From assembly GCF_004375085.3 (NCBI RefSeq), contig NZ_SNAQ03000020.1, positions 62,001 to 126,000 of the forward strand: a stretch of 64,000 nt of DNA. The letters run 5' to 3'. The stretch comes from Lewinella sp. W8. Its GTDB lineage: Bacteria > Bacteroidota > Bacteroidia > Chitinophagales > Saprospiraceae. How positions within the stretch are numbered: the first letter of the stretch is position 1; the number at the start of each line of letters is the position of its first letter. Below are positions 9,226 through 17,979 of the stretch, one piece after another. The position numbers and the translations under genes are program-made. The notes below the pieces were generated by a model. That model worked only from the letters and a program-made list of their open reading frames with translations. It was not told where the DNA came from and made no database searches.

Positions 9226-9807
9226 CTACTGGAGTGCGATCTGCTTCTCGTCAATCATTTTGCGCATGTTGATCAGGGCGTAGCGCATCCGGCCCAGGGC
9301 CGTATTGATGGATACCCGCGTCAGCTTGGCGATTTCCTTGAAGCTCATGTCGGCGTAGTGGCGCAGAATAACCACTTCGCGCTGCTCGGGTGGAAGCGCA
9401 TCAACGAGCTTGCGCACCTTGTCGTGCGTCTGGCTGCGAATCATGCCCTGCTCGGCGTTACGCTCGGAGCTCTGCAGTACGTCGAAAATGTTGAAGGTTT
9501 CCGTCTGGCCAACCTTGGGGCGGCGCTTGTTGCGGCGGAAGGAGTCTACGCACATGTTGTAGCTGATGCGCATCGCCCACTGCAGGAACTTGCCTTCGTG
9601 GTTGTATTTGCCACGGCGCAGGGTGTCAATGATTTTGATGAAGACCTCCTGGAAGATGTCTTCGGCCTGACTGTGGTCCTTGGTGAAGAGGTAGATGGAG
9701 GTGTAGATCTTCTGTTGGTGGCGACCGAGGAGCTCCTCGAATGCCTGATCCTTTCCTTCCAAGTATAGGTTGATCAATTGCTGATCATTCAGCGACTTAA
9801 CGTCCAT
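9226..9807 (-). CDS. ECF-type RNA polymerase sigma factor
   Basis: This 193-residue sigma-70 family protein has region 2 (about residues 20-90: FEELLGRHQQKIYTSIYLF, then DIFQEVFIKI and LQWAMRISYNMCVDSFRR) and region 4 (about 130-185: LPPEQREVVILRHYADMSF, then EIAKLTRVSINTALGRMRYA). It lacks regions 1 and 3, so it belongs to the extracytoplasmic-function group. The start at 9807 (MDVKSLND) is chosen over an upstream in-frame TTG. A promoter-like pair lies at 9950-9981, giving a leader of about 140 bases. No anti-sigma gene is adjacent, so the signal it answers is unknown. Confidence 0.92.
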   Translation of the reverse strand: MDVKSLNDQQLINLYLEGKDQAFEELLGRHQQKIYTSIYLFTKDHSQAEDIFQEVFIKIIDTLRRGKYNHEGKFLQWAMRISYNMCVDSFRRNKRRPKVGQTETFNIFDVLQSSERNAEQGMIRSQTHDKVRKLVDALPPEQREVVILRHYADMSFKEIAKLTRVSINTALGRMRYALINMRKMIDEKQIALQ

Positions 9808-9949
9808 GACTAACGTAATTAAAAAGCAGTTTGGGATTATTCCCGAAGGATGGCCGTTCAATTCCGGCCTTAGTTAGTGTAGACGTTGCTGTATAGAATG
9901 TCGCTTTTAATGAAGGGATGAGATTACCCGTAATGTTCTTGGGATGCAC

Positions 9950-9981
9950 CAAAGATAAGTATACGTTTTCCACATACACAA
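9950..9981 (-). promoter_or_regulatory. Bacteroidota-type promoter for the sigma factor gene
   Basis: Read on the minus strand there is TTG (9979-9981), 21 bases, then TATCTTTG (9950-9957). This fits the Bacteroidota consensus of TTTG/TTG, about 20 bases, TAnnTTTG. It would start transcription some 140 bases before the ATG at 9807. Confidence 0.6.
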
Positions 9982-10321
9982 GAAAAAAATGTCTTGACCC
10001 CGCCTTTAACGCCCCCTTAACGCCATTTTTGCCATACAGGATTTGGTTTTTTGGGGTCCAACGACGGAAAAAGTGGTTTTTAATTATCTATTCAGTAGAA
10101 TTATCCGTTGCGCCCTCCGCGCTTCGGGAGGAATTGTTTATTGATTTTGGGGGAGATTTACGAAAGAATCCCCGAATTTCCACCAGATTGCTTCGGTCCG
10201 GAGGTCTGACTTCCGGAGCTCGGGTGAAGGAGATGAAATTTCAATTTATAAAAATATTTATTTGTTAATGTTTGAAAGAATAATTTTTTTGTCAATTCGT
10301 AGTTGACTTATAATTAGATAG

Positions 10322-10353
10322 TTGGTCTTGAATATTGTTGGTTTATATGTTTG
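10322..10353 (+). promoter_or_regulatory. Bacteroidota-type promoter for the sulfite reductase operon
   Basis: TTG (10322-10324) and TATGTTTG (10346-10353) are separated by 21 bases, inside an AT-rich tract. The leader to the ATG at 10407 would be about 45 bases. This is the best candidate promoter for the sulfate-assimilation genes. Confidence 0.55.
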
Positions 10354-10406
10354 TTCTTTCATATTTCGATTCGACCGGAACGGCTGCCCACGGGTAGATT
10401 CGGCAT

Positions 10407-12527
10407 ATGAAAACGACGGAAGTACCCTCCCTGAATCATTTGAACGCCCCCGATCGGGCGGACATTGAAGAACTGACGCGACGCATCTACGCCTACCAAC
10501 GTGGTCAGGAGGATGAGGACCGTTTCAAGCATTACCGGCTTACCCGTGGGGTCTACGGACAGCGGCAGTTGGGGGTACACATGTTTCGGACGAAAATACC
10601 CTTCGGGTACATCACGCCGGATCAGTTAATCGCCCTGGCGGATATTTCCGAGCGCTACACCAATGGTCGTCTGCACATCACCACCCGACAGAACATCCAG
10701 CTGCACTACGTAAAGCTCAACGACAGTCCGGCCATCTGGCGGGAGCTCAGCGAAGCGGGCATGACCGCCCGCGAAGCCTGCGGAAACACGGTACGCAACC
10801 TGACGGCCAGTCCGCTGGCGGGCGTTGACCCCGAAGAGCCCTTTGATGTTAGCCCCTACGTGTACGCCGCCTTCGATTATTTCCTCCGCAACCCGATTTG
10901 CCAGGAGATGGGGCGAAAGATTAAACCCGCCTTTTCTTCCTCGGAAAAGGACAGCGCCTTTACCTACTTCCATGATTTCGGATTTATCCCCCGTATCAAG
11001 GACGGTGAAAAGGGATTCAAGGTGGTCGTGGGTGGCGGCCTCGGGGCCGTATCCATGGTGGCCAAAACCGCCTACGAATTTCTTCCCGCCCACCTCATCA
11101 TTCCCTTCATGGAGGCCGCCATCCGGGTGTTTGATCGCTACGGGGAGCGTGAAAAGCGGATGAAGGCCCGGATGAAGTTCCTCATCAAGGACCTGGGCTT
11201 CGAGCGCTTCATGGAACTCGTGGAGGAGGAGTGGCCCGCCATCGCCCACAAAGAATACGTCATCGACGAAGAGTTTGTGCCCCGCCTGGGGCGGGTGCCG
11301 GCGGACAACTTTCCCGCAGTAGCACCCCTTAATCCCGCCCTCTACGACCGCTGGCTGGCCACCAACGTGCTCGAACAGAAGCAGGGCGGTTACCGGGCCG
11401 TGGCCATCCGCGTCCCCCTCGGTAACCTCGAGGCGGAGCAAACCCGTTTGCTGGCCGGCGTGATCAAGGAATACGCCAGTGAGGACGTACGCCTGACCGT
11501 TCAGCAGGGAATGATCCTGCGCTACGTGCCCCCCACCGCCTTGCCTCACCTCTTCAACGCCCTGTACGCCCTCAACCTGGGGTTGCCGGGCTACGATACT
11601 ACGGCCGACATCACCGCCTGCCCCGGTACGGATACCTGCGCGCTCGGCGTGACGAACTCTACCGGACTGGCCGCCCGCCTGGAAACCCTGGTGCAGGACG
11701 AGTTCCCCTACATGGTAACTGAGCGCAAAGTGCGCATCAAGATCAGTGGCTGCATGAACGCCTGCGGGCAGCACATGGCCGCCAACGTCGGCTTCCACGG
11801 TTCCTCCATCCGGGTGGGGGAGCGCATCGCTCCCGCGATGCAGATCGTCGTGGGCGGCGGCATCGCCCCGGATGGCCGCGGCTTCATTGCCGAGAAAGTC
11901 ATCAAGGTGCCCACCCGCCGGGTACCGGCGGCCGTACGACGCCTGTTCGCCGACTACGAAACCAACGCCACCGAAGGGGAGTACTACAACGATTACGTCG
12001 CCCGACTCGGCAAGCGTTATTTCTACAGCTTGCTGAAGGACCTCGGCGACGCGAAAACGATCACCGACGAAGAATTTTATGACTGGGGACAGGACCACGA
12101 GTACCTTCAGGAAATCGGGGTCGGAGAATGCGCGGGCGTGAGCCTGGACGTGATCGGGGCCATCCTCAACGACGCCAGTAATAAGGTCATTGCGGCGGGT
12201 ACTTCCCTGAAGGCCGAGGCCTGGGCCGATGCCGGTTACCACGCCTACTCGGCCATGATCACGGCGGCCAAGGCGCTGCTGCTGGCCGAAGACCATAAGT
12301 GTAACACCCACATCAAAATCCTCACCGATTTCGAAGAACACTTCGGCGACCGCTTCCCGGAGTTCAGTCCCTTCGCCCAGCGGGTGCTGCGGCTGAAGAA
12401 GCAGGATCCCCAGCCGGAGTTTATGCGGACTTATCTGGAAGACGCCCGGGCCTTCGTGTCCAGGGCCATCAAAACCCGGGAGCAGCAACTGGACAAAGTT
12501 GTCGTCGGCGAATACTACAAAGCCTAA
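10407..12527 (+). CDS. siroheme sulfite (or nitrite) reductase with C-terminal HEPN-like domain
   Basis: This 706-residue protein should carry out the six-electron reduction of sulfite to sulfide. Residues 1 to about 560 have the duplicated ferredoxin-like and siroheme/4Fe-4S fold of sulfite/nitrite reductases. The cluster ligands are visible as CPGTDTC (Cys405, Cys411) and GCMNACGQH (Cys449, Cys453); an Arg-rich siroheme region is seen at NGRLHITTRQNIQLH. Residues about 570-706 form an extra helical domain (WADAGYHAYSAMITAAKALL) that resembles HEPN domains. Neighbours for siroheme synthesis and APS reduction point to sulfite rather than nitrite as substrate. The electron donor is probably ferredoxin, supplied through the reductase at 14957. 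Confidence 0.88.
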   Translation: MKTTEVPSLNHLNAPDRADIEELTRRIYAYQRGQEDEDRFKHYRLTRGVYGQRQLGVHMFRTKIPFGYITPDQLIALADISERYTNGRLHITTRQNIQLHYVKLNDSPAIWRELSEAGMTAREACGNTVRNLTASPLAGVDPEEPFDVSPYVYAAFDYFLRNPICQEMGRKIKPAFSSSEKDSAFTYFHDFGFIPRIKDGEKGFKVVVGGGLGAVSMVAKTAYEFLPAHLIIPFMEAAIRVFDRYGEREKRMKARMKFLIKDLGFERFMELVEEEWPAIAHKEYVIDEEFVPRLGRVPADNFPAVAPLNPALYDRWLATNVLEQKQGGYRAVAIRVPLGNLEAEQTRLLAGVIKEYASEDVRLTVQQGMILRYVPPTALPHLFNALYALNLGLPGYDTTADITACPGTDTCALGVTNSTGLAARLETLVQDEFPYMVTERKVRIKISGCMNACGQHMAANVGFHGSSIRVGERIAPAMQIVVGGGIAPDGRGFIAEKVIKVPTRRVPAAVRRLFADYETNATEGEYYNDYVARLGKRYFYSLLKDLGDAKTITDEEFYDWGQDHEYLQEIGVGECAGVSLDVIGAILNDASNKVIAAGTSLKAEAWADAGYHAYSAMITAAKALLLAEDHKCNTHIKILTDFEEHFGDRFPEFSPFAQRVLRLKKQDPQPEFMRTYLEDARAFVSRAIKTREQQLDKVVVGEYYKA

Positions 12528-12560
12528 GCACTTCCCAATTACCCCAAGCAACCATCCGCC

Positions 12561-13358
12561 ATGTCTTTTCCCTCCAGAAATTCCCTTAATACCCGCCACC
12601 CACGGGCGGCCCTCACCCTGGTGGGGGCCGGTCCGGGGGATCCGGACCTCATTACCCGCCGGGGCCTGCGGGCCCTACGGTCGGCCGACGTGGTCCTCTA
12701 CGACGCCCTCGTATCCCGGGAACTACTCGAAGAAACCTCCGACCATTGTCAGTGCATCTTCGTGGGCAAGCGGGCCGGCTGCCACTACAAAAAGCAGGAG
12801 CAAATCAACGAATTGATCGTTAAGCTGGCCCTCGAACACGGCCATGTGGTCCGCTTGAAGGGCGGCGACCCCTTCGTTTTCGGACGGGGAAAGGAAGAGC
12901 AGGATTATGCCGCCAGCTTTGATCTTCCCGTTGCCGTGGTGCCGGGCATCAGCAGCTGCATCAGCCTGGCCGGACTCCAGGGCGTGGCGGTCACCAGCCG
13001 GGGCTACGCGGATAGTTTCTGGGTCGTGACGGCCCATACCCGCGAGGGCGGATTGAGCCAGGACCTGTTTCTGGCGGCCCGGTCGAACGCCACGGTGGTC
13101 ATCCTGATGGGGCTGGGTAGACTCGATCAGATCTGTGCGCTCTATGACGCGGAGGGGAAAGGTAACCTGCCCGCGATGGTCATTCAGAACGGCAGTCGCC
13201 CGAACGAACGGGTCTGGGTGGGTCGCGTCAACGACATCGCCGAGCGGGTGATGACGGAAAAAGACCGGGGGCCGGGCATCATTATTCTCGGAGAAACGGT
13301 GCGCCAGCACCGCGACTTCATTCACGCGGTTTCCGCCGCCGTAAAATCTGCTGCCTGA
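12561..13358 (+). CDS. cobA: uroporphyrinogen-III C-methyltransferase
   Basis: This 265-residue SAM-dependent tetrapyrrole methyltransferase makes precorrin-2 from uroporphyrinogen III, the first committed step to siroheme. Signature stretches are VGAGPGDPDLITRRGLRAL near residue 22, VRLKGGDPFVFGRGKEE near 95, and VVPGISS near 130, which is the full set for SUMT/CobA. It follows the sulfite reductase gene by 33 bases and its stop overlaps the next ATG (TGATG). The siroheme made here would serve the upstream reductase. Confidence 0.95.
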   Translation: MSFPSRNSLNTRHPRAALTLVGAGPGDPDLITRRGLRALRSADVVLYDALVSRELLEETSDHCQCIFVGKRAGCHYKKQEQINELIVKLALEHGHVVRLKGGDPFVFGRGKEEQDYAASFDLPVAVVPGISSCISLAGLQGVAVTSRGYADSFWVVTAHTREGGLSQDLFLAARSNATVVILMGLGRLDQICALYDAEGKGNLPAMVIQNGSRPNERVWVGRVNDIAERVMTEKDRGPGIIILGETVRQHRDFIHAVSAAVKSAA

Positions 13359-14155
13359 TGAACAACCCCCTCTATCCGGCTTTCTTTCGCCTCGATCGCC
13401 TGCAGATGCTGGTGGTGGGAGCCGGGGAAGTCGGCGAAGAAAAGCTGAGCTTCATCCTCAAGAGCAGCCCCAACGCCCGGGTGACCATCGTGGCCCCGTG
13501 GATGGGCGAGGACCTAAAGCGATTACTGGATCAATACCGGGCCGAAGCTGATACTTTGGGCGACGCCGCGCAGGATGCCGGGAATAGCCCGGAGGCCGTG
13601 ACCGACGGCGCGGAAACTCCCCGGGGGCACTGGCGGACCACCGCCGGTGGTCACGTCACTTGGTACGATCGGGAGTTTCGGGACGCGGACGTCGATCAGG
13701 CGGACCTGGTGGTGGCCGCCACCAACTTCCGGGAGGTCAACCACCGGGTGTGGCGGGCCGCCAAAGCGGCCCGTCGGCTGACGAACGTCGCCGATACGCC
13801 TTCCCTGTGTGACTTTTACCTGGGCAGCATCGTGACGCGCGGCCCCCTGAAGGTGGCCATCAGCACCAACGGACAATCACCGACCTTCGCCAAGCGCTTC
13901 CGGCAGTGGCTGGAGGCCGAGCTCCCCGAAGCAGAAACCAGTCAGTTGATCACCAATCTTAAGGTCTTCAGGGATCGGTTAACGGGGGATTTTGCCACCA
14001 AGGTCCGCGAACTGAATGCAGTAACGAGTGGTTTGCTTAGTTCGCCAAAGCCGGCACCACCATCTAACTTTGCACCTGCGCGTCAGCGCCCAGATGCTGC
14101 ATCCGAGTTGGCACCAAAAGAAGATGCCGCTCCGGTTGAAAATACTGTTGAATGA
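13358..14155 (+). CDS. precorrin-2 dehydrogenase / sirohydrochlorin ferrochelatase-like (Met8/CysG-N)
   Basis: This 265-residue protein begins with a Rossmann NAD site, LVVGAGEVGEEKL, and has TNVADTPSLCDFYLGSIV, where the Asp corresponds to the catalytic residue of Met8p/CysG; this supports oxidation of precorrin-2 to sirohydrochlorin and probably iron insertion. Two oddities are an insertion of some 35 mostly acidic and Gly/Pro residues at about 58-98 (AGNSPEAVTDGAETPRG within it) and a C-terminal low-complexity Ala/Pro tail from about residue 225. It overlaps cobA by one base and cysH by four (ATGA). Confidence 0.88.
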   Translation: MNNPLYPAFFRLDRLQMLVVGAGEVGEEKLSFILKSSPNARVTIVAPWMGEDLKRLLDQYRAEADTLGDAAQDAGNSPEAVTDGAETPRGHWRTTAGGHVTWYDREFRDADVDQADLVVAATNFREVNHRVWRAAKAARRLTNVADTPSLCDFYLGSIVTRGPLKVAISTNGQSPTFAKRFRQWLEAELPEAETSQLITNLKVFRDRLTGDFATKVRELNAVTSGLLSSPKPAPPSNFAPARQRPDAASELAPKEDAAPVENTVE

Positions 14156-14841
14156 GTTTTACGCAACGAAGAAACGCCGTCACCATTGACATTGAAGCCC
14201 TGAACGAGACCTTCGCTTCAATGGATTTCGAAGACCGCATCCGCAAACTTTACGAATACTTCCCCGTAGAAGAGGTGCTCTTCACCTCCAGCTTCGGCAC
14301 CAAGTCCGTGGTGATGCTGACCCTGGTCAGCCGCGCCAATTTGCGGCAGAAAGTGCACATGCTGAACACCGGCTATCACTTCCCGGAAACCCTCGCGTAC
14401 AAGGACACCCTCCAGGAGTTAACGGGACTGGAAGTCGTAGAAATTCACCCGGATTCGGAGCGTCACCGACTGACCGAAGAGTCGCAGATGTGGGACAGCC
14501 AGCCCGGCCGTTGCTGTCACTACAATAAGGTTATGCCCCTCAAGGCCGTCAAGGCGGAGCATACCGTATGGATGTCCGGAGTCCACAGCTACCAGACGAT
14601 GAACCGGGCGGCCATGGAAATCTTCGAGGAAGTGGACGGGCTCATCCATTTTCACCCCCTCATTGACATCACGGAAGGTGAGTTTCTCTACCTGCTGGAG
14701 AAAGATAAACTGCCCCGCCACCCCCTGGAAGCCCAGGGCTACGGTTCGATTGGTTGCCACCACTGTACCCGCCCCGGACAGGGCCGCGCCGGCCGCTGGG
14801 CGGGTAAGGACAGAGATGAATGTGGCCTTCACGTAAAATAA
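14152..14841 (+). CDS. cysH: adenylyl-sulfate (APS) reductase, CysH family
   Basis: This 229-residue PAPS/APS reductase-fold enzyme reduces activated sulfate to sulfite. It has the PP-loop-like FTSSFGTKSVVMLTLV and the paired cysteines Cys121-Cys122 (GRCCHYNK) and Cys202-x2-Cys205 (IGCHHCTRPG), which bind a 4Fe-4S cluster and mark APS-type enzymes; ECGLH near the end carries the catalytic cysteine (Cys224). It sits between siroheme synthesis and a ferredoxin reductase. The sulfate-activating genes (cysD/cysN or sat) are not in the window. Confidence 0.92.
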   Translation: MSFTQRRNAVTIDIEALNETFASMDFEDRIRKLYEYFPVEEVLFTSSFGTKSVVMLTLVSRANLRQKVHMLNTGYHFPETLAYKDTLQELTGLEVVEIHPDSERHRLTEESQMWDSQPGRCCHYNKVMPLKAVKAEHTVWMSGVHSYQTMNRAAMEIFEEVDGLIHFHPLIDITEGEFLYLLEKDKLPRHPLEAQGYGSIGCHHCTRPGQGRAGRWAGKDRDECGLHVK

Positions 14842-14956
14842 TTGTCGTTTTCCGGCAGGGTTGAGCTAATTCTCCGACCGGAGTGGCCCCAAATGATGTT
14901 GATCATTTTAACCCCGAGTACTGTTCTCTATTTTTCCGCTTTATATTTCCACTGAT

Positions 14957-15994
14957 ATGATTCAAACCGATATTCTCATCATTGGAGCGGGCCCCGTAGG
15001 CCTGTTCACGGTTTTTGAGGCCGGGCTATTAAAGTTACGTTGTCACCTCATCGACAGCCTCGGCCAACCGGGCGGACAGCTAACGGAGATTTATCCCAAG
15101 AAACCCATCTACGACATTCCCGGTTACCCCAGCGTGCTGGCGGGTGAACTCGTGGACAACCTGATGGAGCAGATCGCCCCCTTCAACCCCGGCTTTACGC
15201 TGGGAGAGCGCGCGGAGCACATCGAAAAGGTGGGCGAGAAAATGTATCAGGTGACGACGAGCAAGGGCACCGTTCACCGGGCTCCGGTCATCATGATTGC
15301 CGGCGGCCTCGGCTGTTTCGAACCCCGCAAGCCCCCCATCCCCAACATCACGGATTTTGAAGACAAGGGTGTGGCCTACGTCATTCGGGACCCCGAAGTC
15401 TACCGCAACCGGCGGGTACTGCTGGCCGGTGGGGGAGACTCCGCCCTGGACTGGACGATCTTCCTGGCCGACGTGGCCAGTGAGGTGACCCTGGTGCACC
15501 GCCGGGACTCCTTCCGGGGTGCGCTGGACAGCGTGGAGAAAGTCATGGAGCTCGCGCAATCCGGAAGAATCAACCTGATCACCAACGCCCAGGCCGTTGG
15601 CCTGGCGGGAGCCGATCACCTGCAATCCGTGGCCATCAAGCACAAGAGCGGGGAGGAAGAGTCCGTCTCGGTAGACGAATTTATTCCGCTGTTTGGCCTG
15701 GCTCCCAAGCTGGGACCCATTGCCGACTGGGGACTGCAAATCGAAAAGAACGCCATCAAGGTGGATACCCGCGACTACGGCACGGGAGTGCCGGGCATTT
15801 ACGCCATCGGCGACATCAATACCTACGCCGGTAAACTGAAGCTCATCCTGTGTGGCTTCCACGAAGGCACCATTGCCGTACAGTCGGCCTTCAGCTACAT
15901 CTACCCGGATAAGAAACTCAGCTTTAAGTACACTACCGTCAATGGTGTCCAGGGGCTGCCCAAGGACGAAGAAGCCGCGGCGACGGCTTCGTGA
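14957..15994 (+). CDS. ferredoxin-NADP(+) reductase, thioredoxin reductase-like (type 2)
   Basis: This 345-residue flavoprotein has the FAD motif IIGAGPVGLFTVFEAG at the N-terminus, GQPGGQLTEIYPKKPIYDIPG typical of the YumC/type-2 ferredoxin-NADP reductases, an NAD(P) site AGGGDSALDW near residue 160, and a closing FAD motif GIYAIGDINTY. The CxxC of true thioredoxin reductases is absent. It follows cysH by 115 bases and plausibly supplies electrons through ferredoxin to the sulfite and APS reductases (inference from position). Two terminators follow. Confidence 0.9.
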   Translation: MIQTDILIIGAGPVGLFTVFEAGLLKLRCHLIDSLGQPGGQLTEIYPKKPIYDIPGYPSVLAGELVDNLMEQIAPFNPGFTLGERAEHIEKVGEKMYQVTTSKGTVHRAPVIMIAGGLGCFEPRKPPIPNITDFEDKGVAYVIRDPEVYRNRRVLLAGGGDSALDWTIFLADVASEVTLVHRRDSFRGALDSVEKVMELAQSGRINLITNAQAVGLAGADHLQSVAIKHKSGEEESVSVDEFIPLFGLAPKLGPIADWGLQIEKNAIKVDTRDYGTGVPGIYAIGDINTYAGKLKLILCGFHEGTIAVQSAFSYIYPDKKLSFKYTTVNGVQGLPKDEEAAATAS

Positions 15995-16013
15995 GGTTCT
16001 CTGATGAATTAAA

Positions 16014-16049
16014 AAGCCCGGCATCCCAGGATGGATGTCGGGCTTGTTT
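16014..16049 (+). terminator. intrinsic terminator after the ferredoxin reductase
   Basis: AAGCCCGGCATCC pairs with GGATGTCGGGCTT (13 bp, one wobble) around a 6-base loop and is followed by GTTTC. It begins 20 bases after the stop at 15994. Confidence 0.75.
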
Positions 16050-16068
16050 CGTGATTAATAGTAAAACG

Positions 16069-16104
16069 AATGCCCCTTCCGAGGGATAGAGGAAGGGGCA
16101 TTTC
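16069..16104. terminator. second hairpin terminator, probably bidirectional
   Basis: AATGCCCCTTCC and GGAAGGGGCATT form a perfect 12-bp stem with a 10-base loop. It lies between two convergent genes. The remaining stretch to 16309 shows nothing else recognisable. Confidence 0.6.
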
Positions 16105-16309
16105 AGAATAATGTGTTGTTCAAATGTACTTGCTCGTAGACCTTATTATGCTAAATCTGCCGCGAAAGTACGGCGGATATGCTTAGTGTAAACGGGTAGA
16201 TAAGCATTAAAGTGATTAAACGCATTAAAATGGTGTCTAATCTGTTTTAAAGGTAGGAACGGAGGGCAGAAGGGAGGCAAAAAAGAGTAGCAGTTGTCTT
16301 CATTTGACA

Positions 16310-16966
16310 TTAAAAGTCAAATAAGAAGGCGGCATGTCCGCCGTACCCCTGCCGGCGGCTGATGGCCGCCACCGTCGTGCCCGTTTTGATGAGGTCGTTA
16401 AATCCAAGCAGGTAGCGGCCCTGAATCTGGAGGGTAAGGCGCTTTAGCTCGAGGTTAAGGCCAAGGCCGGCAAGGAGGCCGTAGTTTGGGCGGAAGGGAA
16501 GGGAGAGTCCGTAGTAAGAATTTTCCGGTAGTACGGACGGGTCGAGCTCTGCGGGCAACTGCTCCTGCTCGCTCAGGGGGAACGACAGGTAGGGGCCGGC
16601 CTGTAGCATGGGCTGGATCATGCCGTTGCCAAAACTGAATTGCGTAAACATGGCTACTTCCAAATACTGGGTTTTGCGTTCGTAGCGGCTGGAGAAGCCC
16701 TCACCGAGATCTTCCCGCCAACCGGCCTGTACGAAATTTAATTCGGCCTGGAAGCCGACCAGTTTGTTGTCAAAGTACCGTAGGTTCACCCCCAGGGTGA
16801 TGCCCTCCAGCGGCTCAACGGTTGCCGCGGGCGTGAAGTCAACCTGGTGCGCAAGTTGTCCGCCCCCGAAGCCGAACTGAAGCCGGTTGATTACGGTGGT
16901 GGAGTCCTGGCCGTTGGCGGTACCGAGAAAAGAAATCAGGAAAAACAGAACGAGGATCAATCGCAT
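16310..16966 (-). CDS. outer-membrane beta-barrel protein
   Basis: The 218-residue product starts with a signal peptide (MRLILVLFFLISFLGTANGQ) and continues with alternating, aromatic-rich strands ending in a C-terminal phenylalanine (HAAFLFDF), the pattern of small PorT-like/OmpA-like barrels common in Bacteroidota. ATG 16966 is preferred to an in-frame TTG at 16984 because it places the signal peptide at the very N-terminus. It is convergent with the ferredoxin reductase. The specific function is unknown. Confidence 0.75.
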   Translation of the reverse strand: MRLILVLFFLISFLGTANGQDSTTVINRLQFGFGGGQLAHQVDFTPAATVEPLEGITLGVNLRYFDNKLVGFQAELNFVQAGWREDLGEGFSSRYERKTQYLEVAMFTQFSFGNGMIQPMLQAGPYLSFPLSEQEQLPAELDPSVLPENSYYGLSLPFRPNYGLLAGLGLNLELKRLTLQIQGRYLLGFNDLIKTGTTVAAISRRQGYGGHAAFLFDF

Positions 16967-17113
16967 GGGAAAGGGTAGGGTCAAAGCATAAAGGTCGCCT
17001 TTAACCTAAATATTCTGTGGCCTTCCCCGGTTATATCTTTACCAAAGCGGAAATTGCCCCGGTAGCGGGCGAGTCCCGTCCCGTTAAAACAACTCATCGG
17101 AGTGTATCAGCGT

Positions 17114-17911
17114 ATGCTAGCTATGATTCCCCGGTTACTGGCCCTGAGCCTGGGCCTTTTGTTCGGTGTCTCCGCAAGGAGTCAACCCGACATCGTGGAT
17201 TTTTACGTCGATCCGGTGGGGAAGATTTACTACCTGAGAACGGATGACCGGCTGGTGACGGACAACCTCCTGGGGCAAAACGAATTTGATTTTTACGACA
17301 GTTCCCTGGGGGCACCGGAAGTGGTGGACGTCACCAATCCCTTCTCCATTCTGTTGTTTTATCCCGATTACGGAGAAGTGGTGGTCCTGGACCGGACCCT
17401 CAGTGAACGGAGCCGACTGGACCTGTTCAGTTTACCGGATATCCTGCAACCGACCCTCCTGGCCCGAAGTGCCGACAATTTAATCTGGGTCTTCGATAGC
17501 TGGGATTACAAACTGAAGCTCATCGACGAAACGGGCCGACCGCGACAGGAATCGAACGACCTGCGGTTAGAGATCGATCTCCGAATGCCTCCGGACCACC
17601 TGTACGTAGACCGCGACCGGGTGGTGCTCCACTTCAGGGAAGACCAGCGGTTGGCCGTTTTTACCAACTACGGCCGTTTCACCGGTTGGGTCTCCCTGCC
17701 GGAAGTGGAAGATTGGCGGTGGCAAGCTCCCGTATTGTTTGGTCAGCGGGGCACGGAGGCCTGGGCCTGGACCTCCGGCCAGCGGCAGGTGGAGGCCCGG
17801 ACCCTTTCCCCCGCAATGCGCAACCTCCGGTTCCTGCGCGCCGCGAAGGGGGAAGCCTGGGGCCTGGACCCGGCAACCCAGCGGGTGAAGCGGACAACGC
17901 TGCCGAAGTAA
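17114..17911 (+). CDS. exported protein of unknown function, propeller-like
   Basis: The 265-residue product has a signal peptide (MIPRLLALSLGLLFGVSARS) and then repeated short strand motifs such as VDFYVDPVGKIYYLRTDD, with DNLIWVFDSWDYKLKLID later, that look like blades of a beta-propeller. No family is recognised with confidence. ATG codons at 17114 and 17123 both give a good signal peptide; a GTG lies at 17102. It is divergent from the outer-membrane barrel gene at 16310-16966 and is followed by a promoter-like site for the next gene. Confidence 0.7.
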   Translation: MLAMIPRLLALSLGLLFGVSARSQPDIVDFYVDPVGKIYYLRTDDRLVTDNLLGQNEFDFYDSSLGAPEVVDVTNPFSILLFYPDYGEVVVLDRTLSERSRLDLFSLPDILQPTLLARSADNLIWVFDSWDYKLKLIDETGRPRQESNDLRLEIDLRMPPDHLYVDRDRVVLHFREDQRLAVFTNYGRFTGWVSLPEVEDWRWQAPVLFGQRGTEAWAWTSGQRQVEARTLSPAMRNLRFLRAAKGEAWGLDPATQRVKRTTLPK

Positions 17912-17941
17912 AATGTTGGTGATAAAATTTAAAACAAACAT

Positions 17942-17973
17942 TTTGTTTTTATTTGTCGGTAGCCCTATCTTTG
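17942..17973 (+). promoter_or_regulatory. consensus Bacteroidota promoter
   Basis: TTTG (17942-17945), 20 bases, then TATCTTTG (17966-17973) matches the TTTG/TAnnTTTG consensus at every fixed position. It would drive the glucosaminidase-like gene at 18168 with an unusually long leader of about 190 bases. Confidence 0.7.
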
Positions 17974-17979
17974 TGACGG

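Larger units (their letters stand above)
9808..10406. other. 599-bp divergent intergenic region
   Basis: This gene-free stretch lies between the sigma factor (minus) and the sulfite reductase gene (plus). It holds the two promoter-like sites listed separately, a small hairpin around 10198-10216 (CCGGAGGTC/GACTTCCGG, almost no loop if fully paired), and a very AT-rich tract at about 10240-10340. I see no convincing gene in it. Confidence 0.6.

Noticed and set aside
10626-12599. A 657-codon open frame on the minus strand
   Set aside because: It is antisense to the sulfite reductase gene, whose cluster motifs are unmistakable. Long antisense frames are common in GC-rich genes, and its translation has no recognisable domain.
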